This document shows positions 11,264-20,799 of a stretch of DNA of 64,000 nucleotides, piece after piece. A program made the translations under genes and the position numbers. Position 1 is the stretch's first letter; the number at the start of each line of letters is the position of its first letter. The stretch is from Burkholderiaceae bacterium (GTDB taxonomy: Bacteria; Pseudomonadota; Gammaproteobacteria; Burkholderiales; Burkholderiaceae_C), in the NCBI GenBank assembly GCA_024235915.1, contig JACKLO010000010.1, positions 1-64,000 on the forward strand, read 5' to 3'. Below the pieces are notes generated by a model. It was not told where the DNA came from, searched no databases, and saw nothing but the letters and a program-made list of their open reading frames with translations.

Positions 11264-13272
11264 GGCGACGCCTCCGGCAGCGCGTCGGACAACCCCGGCA
11301 GCACGTAGTCGGCCGCTGGCCGCGGCGTGCCGATCGGCGCACCCGCCTCGCCCCGCTGCACGGCGGCAATGTCGGCCTCGCTGGGCACGACGCCGGCCAG
11401 CAGATAGTCCAGCGCGCGGCGCGCGATCGGCGCCGCAGCCGCCGCGCCGAAGCCAGCGTTCTCGACGACGACCGCCAACGCAACGGTCGGTGCTTCGATG
11501 GGTGCCACGGCCATGTAGAGGGAATGGTCGCGCTGGTACTCCGCCAGCTTGCGGGCGTCGTACTTCTCGTTCTGGCGGATCGTCACCGCCTGCGCGGTAC
11601 CGGTCTTGCCGCCACTGCGGTAGGGCGCACCGGCAAACACGCGCGCCGACGTGCCGTCCTGCGTCACACCCTCCAAGGCATCGAGGATGAACTGCACATG
11701 CTGCGGCTTGAGCGCCAGGGGCGGCACGGCATCGCCCGTGACCGGCCTGCGGGCACTGCTCACCGCGTCTTCGATGGCGCGCACCACATGGGGTTGGAAG
11801 CGCTGCCCGCCGCTGGCCAGCGTCGCCGTGGCGCTGGCGAGTTGCAGCATCGTGAAGTTGTTGTAGCCCTGGCCAATGCCCAGCGAAATCGTCTCGCCGG
11901 CGTACCAGCGCTGCTGTTCGGGCCGCTTGTAGGTGGCGCGCTTCCAGGCTGTCGACGGCAACACGCCGGTGAGTTCGCCGTCGAGGTCGATGCCGGTGCG
12001 CTGGCCGAAACCGAATGGCGCCAGCTGGTCGTGGATGAGATCCACCCCCATGTCGTTGGCCAGCTGGTAGTAATAGACGTTGCTCGACTTGACGATCGAA
12101 CGCTTCATGTCGACGGCGCCCAGGCCCACATCGCCATGGCTGCGGAAGGTGTGGTTGCCCAGGGTGAAGGTGCCGCCATCGTGGATCACCGTGTCGGGCC
12201 GGCGTTTGCCGGTGTTCAGCGCCGCCATCGCCATGAAGGGCTTGAACGTGGAGCCGGGCGGGTAGGTGCCACGCAGCGCGCGGTTGAGCAGCGGCTTGTC
12301 CAGGCTCTCGTTCAACTCCCGCCAGCTGTCGTGGTCGATGCCGTCGACGAACAGGTTGGGGTCGAAGGTGGGCTTGCTCACCAGGGCCAGCACCTCGCCG
12401 TTGCGCGGGTCGATGGCCACCAGCGCTCCGCGGCGGTTGCCAAACAGTTGTTCCACGAGCGCCTGCAGCCGGATGTCCACCGAGAGCACCAGCTTGTCGC
12501 CCGGTGTGGGCGGGTGGCTGCTGAGCCGGCGCACGGCACGGCCGCCGGCGGTCTGCTCCACTTCCTCGAAGCCGGTGAGGCCGTGCAGCGCCTGTTCGTA
12601 GCGCTGCTCCAGGCCCAGCTTGCCGATGACCTCGGTGCCGCGGTAGTTGGCCTGCTCCTCATCGGCCCAGTCGTCGATGCGCTTCTTCTCGGCCGCATTG
12701 ATGCGGCCGATGTAGCCCAGCAGGTGGCTGGCGGTCTCGCCGAGGGGGTAGTTGCGGAAGAGCCGTGCGTTGACATCCACCCCGGGGAAGCGGAAGCGCT
12801 GCGCCATGAAACGCGCCACCTCGGCGTCGGTGAGCCGGTTGCGGATGGGCACGGCGTCGAAGCGCTTGCCCTCTTCCAGCAGGCGGCGGAACCGGCGACG
12901 GTCGCCGGCGTCGATGGGCACGATCTGCGCGAGTTCGTCGATCAGCGACTCCAGTTCCGCGCGACCGCCCACTTCCGACGGCGTGATCTCCAGCGTGTAG
13001 GCCGAGTAGTTGTTGGCCAGCACCACGCCGTGGCGGTCGACGATCAGGCCGCGGTTGGGCACCACCGGCAGCACCGCGATGCGGTTGGCCTCGGCCTGCG
13101 TGGCCAGCTCGTCGTGGCGGATCACCTGCAGCCACACCAGGCGCGCCACCACCAGCGCAAAGCACAGCAGCACCAGCGCCGCAGCCGCCAGCAAGCGACC
13201 ACGGAAACGGTCGAGCTCGCTGTCGATGTCCTTCAGCGCCGGAGCGGCAGTGGCGAATCGGCGACGGTTCAC
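11260..13272 (-). CDS. mrdA: Penicillin-binding protein 2 (elongasome transpeptidase)
   Basis: 670 residues from GTG 13272, which overlaps the mreD stop as GTGA. An N-terminal membrane anchor spans about residues 27-48. The dimerisation/pedestal domain follows (RGLIVDRHGVVLANN). The transpeptidase carries S341-T-F-K344, S396-S-N398 and K556-T-G558. It cross-links peptidoglycan in lateral wall synthesis with RodA, MreC and MreD. Only sequence after the GTG matches the family; the open frame upstream is antisense-like noise overlapping mreD. Confidence 0.96.
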   Translation of the reverse strand: MNRRRFATAAPALKDIDSELDRFRGRLLAAAALVLLCFALVVARLVWLQVIRHDELATQAEANRIAVLPVVPNRGLIVDRHGVVLANNYSAYTLEITPSEVGGRAELESLIDELAQIVPIDAGDRRRFRRLLEEGKRFDAVPIRNRLTDAEVARFMAQRFRFPGVDVNARLFRNYPLGETASHLLGYIGRINAAEKKRIDDWADEEQANYRGTEVIGKLGLEQRYEQALHGLTGFEEVEQTAGGRAVRRLSSHPPTPGDKLVLSVDIRLQALVEQLFGNRRGALVAIDPRNGEVLALVSKPTFDPNLFVDGIDHDSWRELNESLDKPLLNRALRGTYPPGSTFKPFMAMAALNTGKRRPDTVIHDGGTFTLGNHTFRSHGDVGLGAVDMKRSIVKSSNVYYYQLANDMGVDLIHDQLAPFGFGQRTGIDLDGELTGVLPSTAWKRATYKRPEQQRWYAGETISLGIGQGYNNFTMLQLASATATLASGGQRFQPHVVRAIEDAVSSARRPVTGDAVPPLALKPQHVQFILDALEGVTQDGTSARVFAGAPYRSGGKTGTAQAVTIRQNEKYDARKLAEYQRDHSLYMAVAPIEAPTVALAVVVENAGFGAAAAAPIARRALDYLLAGVVPSEADIAAVQRGEAGAPIGTPRPAADYVLPGLSDALPEASP

Positions 13273-13787
13273 AGCGGTCGATTCTGGTCCGGATCGGGCG
13301 CGCGGCGCTGCGGTGCCAGCAACAGCAGTGTGGCCACGGGCCACAGCAGGGCCTGGAACACGGGTGCCAGCCACATCGACCAGCCCGGGAACATGCCGCC
13401 GGCGGCGAGCCCGACGCCCAGCATCGTCACCTGCGCCAGCACGAACAGCGGCAGCACCTGCAGCATCTGCGCCGGCAGCTCGAACCACAACAGCCGCCGG
13501 TGCATGGCCACCGCGCCGAACGACATCAGCGTGTAGGCCAGTGCGTGCTGGCCCAGGATCGCGCCCTGGTGCACGTCCATCACGACGCCGAAGACGAAGG
13601 CCACGACGATGCCCACGCGGCGCGGCTGGTGCACGGCCCAGAACACCAGCACCAGCGCCAGCAGGTCGGGCATGGCCGGCACGCGGCCGAAGGGCAGCAC
13701 GTTGGCGCCCAGCGCCAGCAGCAGCGTCAGGCCGATGAACCATGGGCTGGCCGGCAGCAGCAGGGCTTCGCCGCGGCGCATGATCAT
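13269..13787 (-). CDS. mreD: Rod-shape-determining protein MreD
   Basis: 172 residues, small polytopic inner-membrane protein of the elongasome. Hydrophobic helices start with SPWFIGLTLLLALGANVLPFG, and the family-typical PDLLALVLVFWAVHQP follows. The ATG overlaps the mreC stop (ATGA) and the 3' end overlaps the mrdA GTG start. It has the expected length and neighbourhood. Confidence 0.93.
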   Translation of the reverse strand: MIMRRGEALLLPASPWFIGLTLLLALGANVLPFGRVPAMPDLLALVLVFWAVHQPRRVGIVVAFVFGVVMDVHQGAILGQHALAYTLMSFGAVAMHRRLLWFELPAQMLQVLPLFVLAQVTMLGVGLAAGGMFPGWSMWLAPVFQALLWPVATLLLLAPQRRAPDPDQNRPL

Positions 13788-14710
13788 CGCGCGGCCTCCT
13801 GCGGCGAGCCCGCCGACGCCGCGGCCGAGGCCGCGGGCACCGCGGCGGCAGCCACCTCGAGCGGGTCGATCACCAGCACGTGGCGCACGCCGTCGCCGGG
13901 CGCGGCCGGCGCCAGCAGCACGCGCGCGAAGCTGCCTTCGGCGCGCCGCTCGACACGGCGCACCGTGGCCACCGCCAACCCGGCCGGGTAGACGCCGTCC
14001 AGGCCGCTGGTGAGCATGCGGTCACCTTCCACGATGTCGACGTTCGCCGCCACGAAGCGCAGTTCCATCGTGGCAGCGCCGGCGCCACGCACACCGCCGA
14101 AGGCCGCAGCACGCTGGCCGGTACGTTCATTGAGTACAGGGATCGCGGCGTCGCGGTCGGACAGCAGGGTGACCTCCGCCGACAAGGGGTAGAGCCGCGT
14201 GACCTGCCCCAGCACCCCCGCCGGCGAGATCACGGCCGAGCCCGGCTGCAGACCCTGCGCCAGACCGCGGTCGATGACCAGCTTGCGGCTGTAGGGATCA
14301 GGCGACTCGAACAGGACTTCGGCTGCCCGCTGCTTCGCCACCCGCGCCGGCGCCAGCGCCAGCAGATCGCGCAGGGCCTGGTTCTCACGCGCCAGTTCGT
14401 CGGCGCGCGCCGCCTGCTGGGCGAGCAGGGCCTGCGCGCGGCGCGCCTCGGCCGCCTCGGCCTGCGCCTGCTGAAGGCCCTGCAGGTAGCCACCACCACC
14501 CCGCACCAGCTCCACCGGCACCAGCAAGGCACGCTGCAAGGGCAGCAAGGCGGTGGCGATGCTGGTGCGCAGCGGCGCGACGACGGCGAAGCGCGCGTCC
14601 GCCACCATCAGGAAGACCGACATCGCGGCACAGACCGCCAGCTTGGTGAGTGCCGACGGACCCTGGCGGAAGAAGGGCGGCGGCGTGCGGTCCAGGGTGC
14701 CCAGGGGCAC
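13784..14710 (-). CDS. mreC: Rod-shape-determining protein MreC
   Basis: 308 residues. The protein has a short cytoplasmic N-terminus, a membrane helix (LAVCAAMSVFLMVADARFAVV), a coiled coil of about 45 residues (LQQAQAEAAEARRAQALLAQ and on) and two periplasmic beta-barrel lobes with the typical VISPAGVLGQVTRLYPLSA. An Ala/Pro-rich C-terminal tail follows the last lobe. MreC links MreB to PBP2. It lies 12 nt after mreB and overlaps mreD by 4 nt. Confidence 0.95.
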   Translation of the reverse strand: MPLGTLDRTPPPFFRQGPSALTKLAVCAAMSVFLMVADARFAVVAPLRTSIATALLPLQRALLVPVELVRGGGGYLQGLQQAQAEAAEARRAQALLAQQAARADELARENQALRDLLALAPARVAKQRAAEVLFESPDPYSRKLVIDRGLAQGLQPGSAVISPAGVLGQVTRLYPLSAEVTLLSDRDAAIPVLNERTGQRAAAFGGVRGAGAATMELRFVAANVDIVEGDRMLTSGLDGVYPAGLAVATVRRVERRAEGSFARVLLAPAAPGDGVRHVLVIDPLEVAAAAVPAASAAASAGSPQEAAR

Positions 14711-14722
14711 GGCGCGGGCGCC

Positions 14723-15766
14723 TTATTCCGAGGTGAAGATCGAGCCCAGGCGCTCCATGCGTTCCAGCGCCATGCCGCAGCCGCGCACCACGCAGGTCAG
14801 CGGGTCTTCGGCCACCAGCACGGGCAGCCCGGTTTCTTCGGCCAGCAGGCGGTCGAGGTCGCGCAGCAGCGCGCCGCCACCGGTGAGCATCATGCCGCGC
14901 TCGGCGATGTCGGCGCCGAGTTCCGGCGGCGTCTGCTCGAGCGCGTTCTTCACCGCGCTGACCATCTGGTTCAGCGGGTCGGTCAGCGCTTCCAGGATCT
15001 CGTTGGAACTGACGGTGAAGCTGCGCGGCACGCCTTCGGAGAGGTTGCGGCCCTTGACCTCCATCTCCTTGACCTCGCTGCCGGGGAAGGCGCTGCCGAT
15101 GTTCTTCTTGATCGCCTCGGCGGTGGGCTCGCCGATCAGCATGCCGTAGTTGCGACGGATGTAGTTGATGATGGACTCGTCGAACTTGTCGCCGCCGACA
15201 CGGATGCTGCCCTTGTAGACCATGCCGCCGAGCGAGATGACGCCGACTTCCGTGGTGCCGCCGCCGATGTCCACCACCATCGAGCCGGAGGCCTCCGACA
15301 CCGGCAGGCCGGCGCCGATGGCCGCGGCCATGGGTTCCTCGATCAGGTAGACGTCGCTGGCGCCGGCGCCCAGGGCGCTCTCGCGGATGGCGCGGCGCTC
15401 GACCTGGGTGCTGCCGCAGGGCACGCAGATGATGATCCGCGGGCTGGGCTTGAGCACCGAGCGTGGATGGACCATCTTGATGAACTGCTTGAGCATCTGC
15501 TCGGTGACCGTGAAGTCGGCGATCACGCCGTCCTTCATCGGCCGGATGGCCTCGATGTTGCCGGGCACCTTGCCCAGCATGGCCTTGGCCTCCGCGCCGA
15601 CGGCCTGGATGGTCTTCTTGCCGTTGGGGCCGCCTTCATGGCGGATGGCGACCACAGAGGGTTCGTCGAGCACGATGCCCTTGCCGCGAACGTAGATCAG
15701 CGTGTTGGCGGTGCCGAGGTCGATGGCGAGGTCCGTCGAGAAGTAACGGCGCATGGAGGCGAACAT
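14723..15766 (-). CDS. mreB: Cell-shape actin homologue MreB
   Basis: 347 residues when started at ATG 15766, exactly the usual MreB length. The reading frame is open for 25 more codons upstream, but that part is Arg/Pro-rich and not conserved. The phosphate loop is STDLAIDLGTANTLIY after an amphipathic MFASMRRYF that binds membrane. Other actin-fold motifs include VVDIGGGTTEVGVISLGG and GMMLTGGGALLRDLDRLL. It polymerises beneath the inner membrane and positions the elongasome encoded downstream. Confidence 0.97.
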   Translation of the reverse strand: MFASMRRYFSTDLAIDLGTANTLIYVRGKGIVLDEPSVVAIRHEGGPNGKKTIQAVGAEAKAMLGKVPGNIEAIRPMKDGVIADFTVTEQMLKQFIKMVHPRSVLKPSPRIIICVPCGSTQVERRAIRESALGAGASDVYLIEEPMAAAIGAGLPVSEASGSMVVDIGGGTTEVGVISLGGMVYKGSIRVGGDKFDESIINYIRRNYGMLIGEPTAEAIKKNIGSAFPGSEVKEMEVKGRNLSEGVPRSFTVSSNEILEALTDPLNQMVSAVKNALEQTPPELGADIAERGMMLTGGGALLRDLDRLLAEETGLPVLVAEDPLTCVVRGCGMALERMERLGSIFTSE

Positions 15767-15894
15767 GAGAGCCTTGGCGGGCGGCCGGAGTGGCGCGATG
15801 TCGGGGTCGTGGCGGGGGCGCAGTGAAAGCGTGCGGGTCATGGGCCCACGCTAGCGAACAAACGCGGTTGGCCCGAGGCTTTCAGGTAACCGGG

Positions 15895-15900
15895 GATAAT
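15895..15900 (+). promoter_or_regulatory. Putative -10 element of gatCAB
   Basis: A GATAAT hexamer in the 224-nt divergent gap between mreB and gatC, 91 nt upstream of the gatC ATG. No good -35 hexamer is seen at 17 nt, so this is a weak call based on the -10 match and the lack of other AT-rich sequence nearby. Confidence 0.3.
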
Positions 15901-15990
15901 ACTGCATCGCCCCTCGCAGACGCCCGCTTTGCACGCGTTTTCGCGGGTTTTCCGCGCCCATCGCAGGCGCCCTGACCGCCCCAATCAACC

Positions 15991-16290
15991 ATGGCCCTGA
16001 CCCCTGAGGACGTGAGCCGCATCGCCAGCCTGGCGCGGCTGGACCTCTCGCCTGCCGAACAGGCGGCGATGCTGCCCCAGCTCGACGGCTTCTTCCGCAT
16101 CGTCGAGCAGATGAGCGCTGTGGACACCAGCGGCGTGGAGCCGCTGTACACACCGCTGTCGGCCGTGCAGCAGGTGGCCCTGCGCCTGCGCGACGACGCC
16201 GTGACCGAGGCCAATGCGCGCGAGGCCAACCAGCAAAGCGCCCCGGCGGTGGAAGACGGCCTGTTCCTCGTGCCCAAGGTGATCGAATGA
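15991..16290 (+). CDS. gatC: Asp-tRNA(Asn)/Glu-tRNA(Gln) amidotransferase subunit C
   Basis: 99 residues. The family-typical opening is ALTPEDVSRIASLARLDLSP, followed by DTSGVEPLYTP and the C-terminal segment ending in GLFLVPKVIE. GatC clamps GatA to GatB in the amidotransferase that converts Glu-tRNA(Gln) and Asp-tRNA(Asn) to the amide forms. It is the first gene of a three-gene operon; its stop overlaps the gatA start as ATGA. Confidence 0.97.
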   Translation: MALTPEDVSRIASLARLDLSPAEQAAMLPQLDGFFRIVEQMSAVDTSGVEPLYTPLSAVQQVALRLRDDAVTEANAREANQQSAPAVEDGLFLVPKVIE

Positions 16291-17804
16291 GCGCGGACCT
16301 GCATGATCTGGGCGTCGCCGATGCCGCCCGCGCCCTGACCGCCGGCACCGTGTCGAGCGCCGAACTGACGCAACATCTGCTGACGAGAGTTGCCGCCGAC
16401 GCCGACCTCGGCGCCTTCCTGGCGGTGGATGCCGACGCCGCGCTGGCCCAGGCCCGCGCCGCCGATACCCGCCGGGCCCGCGGCGAGGCCGGCCCGTTGA
16501 CCGGCGTGCCGGTGGCGCACAAGGACATCTTCGTCACCCGCGGCCTGGCGTCCACCGCCGGCTCGAAGATGCTGGCCGGCTACGCCAGCCCCTTCGACGC
16601 CACCGTGGTGCAGCGCCTCGGTGATGGCGCCCCCGGCGGCACCCTCGGCGCCGGCATGGTCACCCTGGGCAAGCTCAACTGCGACGAGTTCGCCATGGGC
16701 TCGGCCAACGAGAACTCGGCCTTCGGCCCGGCCAAGAACCCCTGGGACCGCAGCCGGGTTCCGGGTGGCTCCTCCGGCGGATCGGCCGCGGCCGTGGCGG
16801 CGCGCCTGGTGCCCGGCGCTACCGGCACCGACACCGGCGGGTCGATCCGCCAGCCGGCCAGCTTCACCGGCATCACCGGCATCAAGCCCACCTATGGCGT
16901 CTGCAGCCGCTACGGCATGATCGCCTTCGCCTCCAGCCTCGACCAGGCCGGCCCGCTGGCGCGCAGTGCCGAGGACTGCGCGCTGATGCTGTCGGCCATG
17001 AGCGGCTTCGACACGCGCGACGCCACCAGCGCCGAACGCCCGCCGCAGGATTTCACCGCGCAGATGCTCACCGCCCGCGAAGGCGCCACCGCGGCCCGGC
17101 CGTTGGCCGGCCTGCGCATCGGCCTGCCGCGCGAGTTCTTCCCTGCCGCGCTGGCCGCGGACGTCGACGGCGCGGTGCGCGCCGCCCTGGCCGAACTGGA
17201 AAAGCTCGGGGCCACGCTGGTGGACGTGAGCCTGCCGCGCACGGAACTGTCCATCCCCGTCTACTACATCATCGCCCCGGCCGAGGCCAGCTCCAACCTC
17301 AGCCGCTTCGACGGCGTGAAGTTCGGCCACCGAGCGGCGCAGTACGCCGACCTGGGCGACATGTACCGCCGGACCCGCGCCGAAGGCTTCGGCCCCGAGG
17401 TCAAGCGCCGCATCATGATCGGCACCTATGTGCTCAGCCATGGCTACTACGACGCCTACTACCTGCAGGCGCAGAAGCTGCGCCGCATGATCGCCGACGA
17501 CTTCCAGGCCTGCTTCGCGCAATGCGACCTGATCGCCGGCCCGGTGGCGCCCACCGTGGCCTGGGCCCGGGGCGACCAAGGCGACGACCCGGTCAAGGCC
17601 TACCTGGCCGACATCTTCACCCTGCCCGCGAGCCTGGCCGGCCTGCCCGGCATGAGCGTGCCCGCCGGCTTCGGCGCCCATGGCCTGCCCGTGGGTCTGC
17701 AGCTGATCGGCAACTACTTCCAGGAAGGCGCGCTGCTGCACGCGGCCCACGCCTTCCAGCAGGCGACCGACTTCCACCGCCGCGCCCCGGAGGCCGCACG
17801 ATGA
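16287..17804 (+). CDS. gatA: Asp-tRNA(Asn)/Glu-tRNA(Gln) amidotransferase subunit A
   Basis: 505 residues, amidase-signature enzyme that frees ammonia from Gln. The catalytic Lys is in VPVAHKDIF (Lys79), and the cis-Ser/Ser pair is in the loop VPGGSSGGSAAAVAARL and TGTDTGGSIRQPA. The C-terminal region GLPVGLQLIGNYFQE is well conserved. The gene overlaps both gatC and gatB by 4 nt, fitting equal production of the three subunits. Confidence 0.98.
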   Translation: MSADLHDLGVADAARALTAGTVSSAELTQHLLTRVAADADLGAFLAVDADAALAQARAADTRRARGEAGPLTGVPVAHKDIFVTRGLASTAGSKMLAGYASPFDATVVQRLGDGAPGGTLGAGMVTLGKLNCDEFAMGSANENSAFGPAKNPWDRSRVPGGSSGGSAAAVAARLVPGATGTDTGGSIRQPASFTGITGIKPTYGVCSRYGMIAFASSLDQAGPLARSAEDCALMLSAMSGFDTRDATSAERPPQDFTAQMLTAREGATAARPLAGLRIGLPREFFPAALAADVDGAVRAALAELEKLGATLVDVSLPRTELSIPVYYIIAPAEASSNLSRFDGVKFGHRAAQYADLGDMYRRTRAEGFGPEVKRRIMIGTYVLSHGYYDAYYLQAQKLRRMIADDFQACFAQCDLIAGPVAPTVAWARGDQGDDPVKAYLADIFTLPASLAGLPGMSVPAGFGAHGLPVGLQLIGNYFQEGALLHAAHAFQQATDFHRRAPEAAR

Positions 17805-19255
17805 ACGCGCCCACCCTCGTGCGCGGCTACGAGGTCGTGATCGGCTTCGAGACCCACGCTCAGCTCTCCACCGCGAGCAAGATCTTCAGCGGCGCCAGCA
17901 CCGCCTTCGGGGCCGAGCCCAACACCCAGGCCTGCGCGGTGGACCTGGCGCTGCCCGGCACGCTGCCAGTGCTCAACCGCGGCGCGGTGGAGCGCGCCAT
18001 CCGCTTGGGCCTGGCGGTGGGTGCGAAGATCGCGCCGCTGTCGATCTTTGCGCGCAAGAACTACTTCTACCCCGACCTGCCCAAGGGTTATCAAATCAGC
18101 CAGTACGAGATCCCGGTGGTGCAGGGCGGCAGCGTCAGCTACCTGCTCGACGGCCAGGAACGCAGCGTACGCCTGGTGCGCGCCCATCTGGAAGAAGACG
18201 CGGGCAAGAGCCTGCACGAGGACTACCACGGCCAGAGTGGCATCGACCTCAACCGCGCCGGCACGCCGCTGCTCGAGATCGTGACCGAACCGGACCTGCG
18301 CAGCAGTGCCGAGGCCGTCGAGTACGCCAAGGCGCTGCACCGCCTGGTGGTGTGGCTGGGCATCTGCGACGGCAACATGCAGGAAGGCAGCTTCCGCTGC
18401 GACGCCAACGTCTCGGTGCGCCGCCCGGGTGCGCCGCTGGGCACGCGGCGCGAAATCAAGAACCTCAACAGCTTCCGCTTCCTGCAGCAGGCCATCGACT
18501 TCGAGGTCCAGTGGCAGATCGACCGGCTGGAGGACGGCCTCGCCATCCAGCAGGCCACCGTGCTGTTCGACCCCGACACCGGGGAGACGCGCGCGATGCG
18601 CAGCAAGGAAGACGCGCAGGACTACCGCTACTTCCCCGACCCTGACCTGCCGCCGCTGGTGATCGCGCCGGAGTGGGTGGAGCGCACGCGGGCCGAGATG
18701 CCGGAGCTGCCGGCTGCCATGGCCGCACGCTTCCAGCAGGCCGACGGCCTGCCGGCCTACGACGCGGCGATGATGACGCAGAGCCTGGCGTTTGCCGCTT
18801 ACTACGAAGCGGCCCGCGATGCCGGCGCACCGGCGAAGGCGGTCGCCAACTGGCTCATGGGCGAGATCAGCAAACGGCTGAATGCCGCTGACGCCGGCAT
18901 CGAGACCTCTCCGGTGCCGCCAGCGCGGCTGGCCACCCTGCTGCAGCGCGTGCAGGACGGCACCGTCTCGCACAACGCCGCGCGCCAGGTCTTCGACGCG
19001 CTCTGGTCCGGCGAGGCGACGGATGTCGATGCCGTCATCGCCGCCAAGGGCCTCAAGCAGATGAATGACGCCGGCGCGCTGGAGGCCATCGCCGCCGAGG
19101 TGTTGGCGAAGAACCCGAAGTCGGTGGAGGAATTCCGCGCCGGCAAGGACAAGGCCTTCAATGCGCTGGTGGGCCAGGTGATGAAGGCCACCCAAGGCAA
19201 GGCGAACCCGGCGCAGGCCGGCGAGATCCTGCGCAAGCTGCTGTCGGCGGGCTGA
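17801..19255 (+). CDS. gatB: Asp-tRNA(Asn)/Glu-tRNA(Gln) amidotransferase subunit B
   Basis: 484 residues from ATG 17801, which overlaps the gatA stop (ATGA). The cradle-domain opening VIGFETHAQLSTASKIFSG has Thr where many family members have Val-Glu-Val-His. KNYFYPDLPKGYQISQYEIP, DLNRAGTPLLEIVTEPD and the Cys/His-containing MQEGSFRCDANVSVRRPG region are present, with the C-terminal YqeY-like helical domain. It phosphorylates and amidates the mischarged tRNA. Confidence 0.98.
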   Translation: MNAPTLVRGYEVVIGFETHAQLSTASKIFSGASTAFGAEPNTQACAVDLALPGTLPVLNRGAVERAIRLGLAVGAKIAPLSIFARKNYFYPDLPKGYQISQYEIPVVQGGSVSYLLDGQERSVRLVRAHLEEDAGKSLHEDYHGQSGIDLNRAGTPLLEIVTEPDLRSSAEAVEYAKALHRLVVWLGICDGNMQEGSFRCDANVSVRRPGAPLGTRREIKNLNSFRFLQQAIDFEVQWQIDRLEDGLAIQQATVLFDPDTGETRAMRSKEDAQDYRYFPDPDLPPLVIAPEWVERTRAEMPELPAAMAARFQQADGLPAYDAAMMTQSLAFAAYYEAARDAGAPAKAVANWLMGEISKRLNAADAGIETSPVPPARLATLLQRVQDGTVSHNAARQVFDALWSGEATDVDAVIAAKGLKQMNDAGALEAIAAEVLAKNPKSVEEFRAGKDKAFNALVGQVMKATQGKANPAQAGEILRKLLSAG

Positions 19256-19318
19256 GCGTGGCCGGTTGATGTTCACGCCGGGCGATGCCGGCTGGAGAGC
19301 GCCTGTGTGCCGGCTGAA

Positions 19319-20053
19319 CTATTCCCGCGGCCGGCCGCCGCGGCCTGGGGCCGTGGCCACGTTGCCGATCGACCCCGGCGGCGCACCGTCCCAGAGCTTT
19401 CGCAGATGGGACAGTTCGGCGTCGTAGAGCTTGTTGATGCGCTCGACCTCGGCCTCCTGCGTGTGCATCGCACTGCGCTGGGCCGACACCGCGGCGTCAT
19501 TGGCGTCGAGCTGCGACTTCAGCGCCGCCGGCAACGCCTTGCCGACATAGAACTCGGCTTCGTCGAGCAACGGCTTGCGGTCCAGCGCCAGCGCCTCCAG
19601 CCGCAGTTCCGACGCGCGGATGGCCAGGCGCACCGTGTCCAGCGCCGCGTTGCGCGCCTTGTCGTGCGCCGCCTGGTCTGGGAAGCGGTTCATCAGGTTG
19701 CGGTCCCGCCGCACGGCATCGGCCTGGGCGGCCCGGGCCTCTGCAGCAGCACGCTCCCGGGCCTCCTTCGCGGCACGCTCCTCCGACGTCAGCGTCGGCG
19801 GCAGCACGCCCTTGAGCGAGCCGTCGCGGTTGAGGATGCGCTGCTCCTTGTGCGTGCAGGCCGGGATCGGGCGGTCCGACGTCAGACGCCGGCCCTGGTC
19901 GTCCAGGCAGGTGTAGATGCCGGGCCCGGCCGCCGACGCCGGTGGCGAGCGCTGGGCCAGCGCTGGGGTGCCGGCCAGGACGCCGACCAGCGCCGCCACG
20001 GCCGCTGGCAGCGTGGCACGGGCAACAGCGGGGATTCGGCAATGCAAGGTCAT
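19319..20053 (-). CDS. Exported DUF4124-type protein with coiled region
   Basis: 244 residues from ATG 20053. A signal peptide ends in LAGTPALAQ (cut around residue 33). A short DUF4124-like segment follows, GIYTCLDDQGRRLTSDRPIPAC, with a Cys pair typical of this periplasmic family. A long Ala/Arg/Glu-rich helix comes next (SEERAAKEARERAAAEARAAQ), and the C-terminal part is charged. The frame is open upstream across the pyrE end, but that part is not protein-like. The function is unknown. It converges on gatB and follows pyrE on the same strand by 37 nt. Confidence 0.8.
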   Translation of the reverse strand: MTLHCRIPAVARATLPAAVAALVGVLAGTPALAQRSPPASAAGPGIYTCLDDQGRRLTSDRPIPACTHKEQRILNRDGSLKGVLPPTLTSEERAAKEARERAAAEARAAQADAVRRDRNLMNRFPDQAAHDKARNAALDTVRLAIRASELRLEALALDRKPLLDEAEFYVGKALPAALKSQLDANDAAVSAQRSAMHTQEAEVERINKLYDAELSHLRKLWDGAPPGSIGNVATAPGRGGRPRE

Positions 20054-20090
20054 CAGCACCTGGGACGGATTCGGAACGCGCGGCAAGAGT

Positions 20091-20789
20091 TCATGCCGAC
20101 TGCGCACCGTAGCGGGCCCGATAGGCCTGCACCGGCGCCAGCGCAGCCTGCAGGGCCGGATCCTGCCCGGACTGCAGATACTGAAGCAGGTCATCAAGGG
20201 TGGCAATCGCTGCTACTTCCAGTTTCAGGCGCTGGCGGACATCCTGCACGGCCGACCACGGCACATCGGCACCGTTTTCGGTGGCCATCTCCTGGCGGTC
20301 CAGCGCGATGGCCACGCCGCAGGGCTCGGCGCCGGCCGCCGTGATCATCGCGATCGATTCGCGCACCGAGGTGCCTGCGGAGATCACGTCGTCGATGATG
20401 AGAACGCGCCCGGCCACCTTCGCGCCGACCAGGACCCCGCCTTCGCCGTGGTCCTTGGCCTCCTTGCGGTTGTACGCAAACGGCACGTTGCGACCCAGCC
20501 GCGCCAGCTCGATGGCCACCGCGGCCGCCAGCGTGATGCCCTTGTAGGCCGGGCCGAAGAGCATGTCGAAGTTGACGCCCGAGGCCAGCAGGCGGCGTGC
20601 ATAGAATTCCGCCAGACGGCCCAGCTTGGCGCCGTCGTCGAACAGGCCGGCATTGAAGAAATACGGCGACAGCCGCCCGGCCTTGGTCTTGAATTCGCCG
20701 AAGCGCAGCACCTGCGCGTCCACCGCGAAGCGCACGAAATCCTGGGCCAGGGGGTCGACCCCTTGGGCGGGGTTCTGTGGTTTGGTCAT
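20091..20789 (-). CDS. pyrE: Orotate phosphoribosyltransferase
   Basis: 232 residues from ATG 20789. The type I PRTase motif is VLIIDDVISAGTSVRESI, and FGPAYKGITLAAAVAIEL and FAYNRKEAKDHGEGG are typical of PyrE. It makes OMP from orotate and PRPP in de novo pyrimidine synthesis. Its start codon is only 10 bases from the divergent exonuclease III start, so its promoter must lie inside the neighbouring coding sequence. Confidence 0.96.
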   Translation of the reverse strand: MTKPQNPAQGVDPLAQDFVRFAVDAQVLRFGEFKTKAGRLSPYFFNAGLFDDGAKLGRLAEFYARRLLASGVNFDMLFGPAYKGITLAAAVAIELARLGRNVPFAYNRKEAKDHGEGGVLVGAKVAGRVLIIDDVISAGTSVRESIAMITAAGAEPCGVAIALDRQEMATENGADVPWSAVQDVRQRLKLEVAAIATLDDLLQYLQSGQDPALQAALAPVQAYRARYGAQSA

Positions 20790-20799
20790 GGAGGTTCCC

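Noticed and set aside
15767..15841. A 25-residue N-terminal extension of MreB
   Set aside because: The extension is Arg/Pro-rich, not conserved in the family, and the internal ATG gives the standard 347-residue protein.
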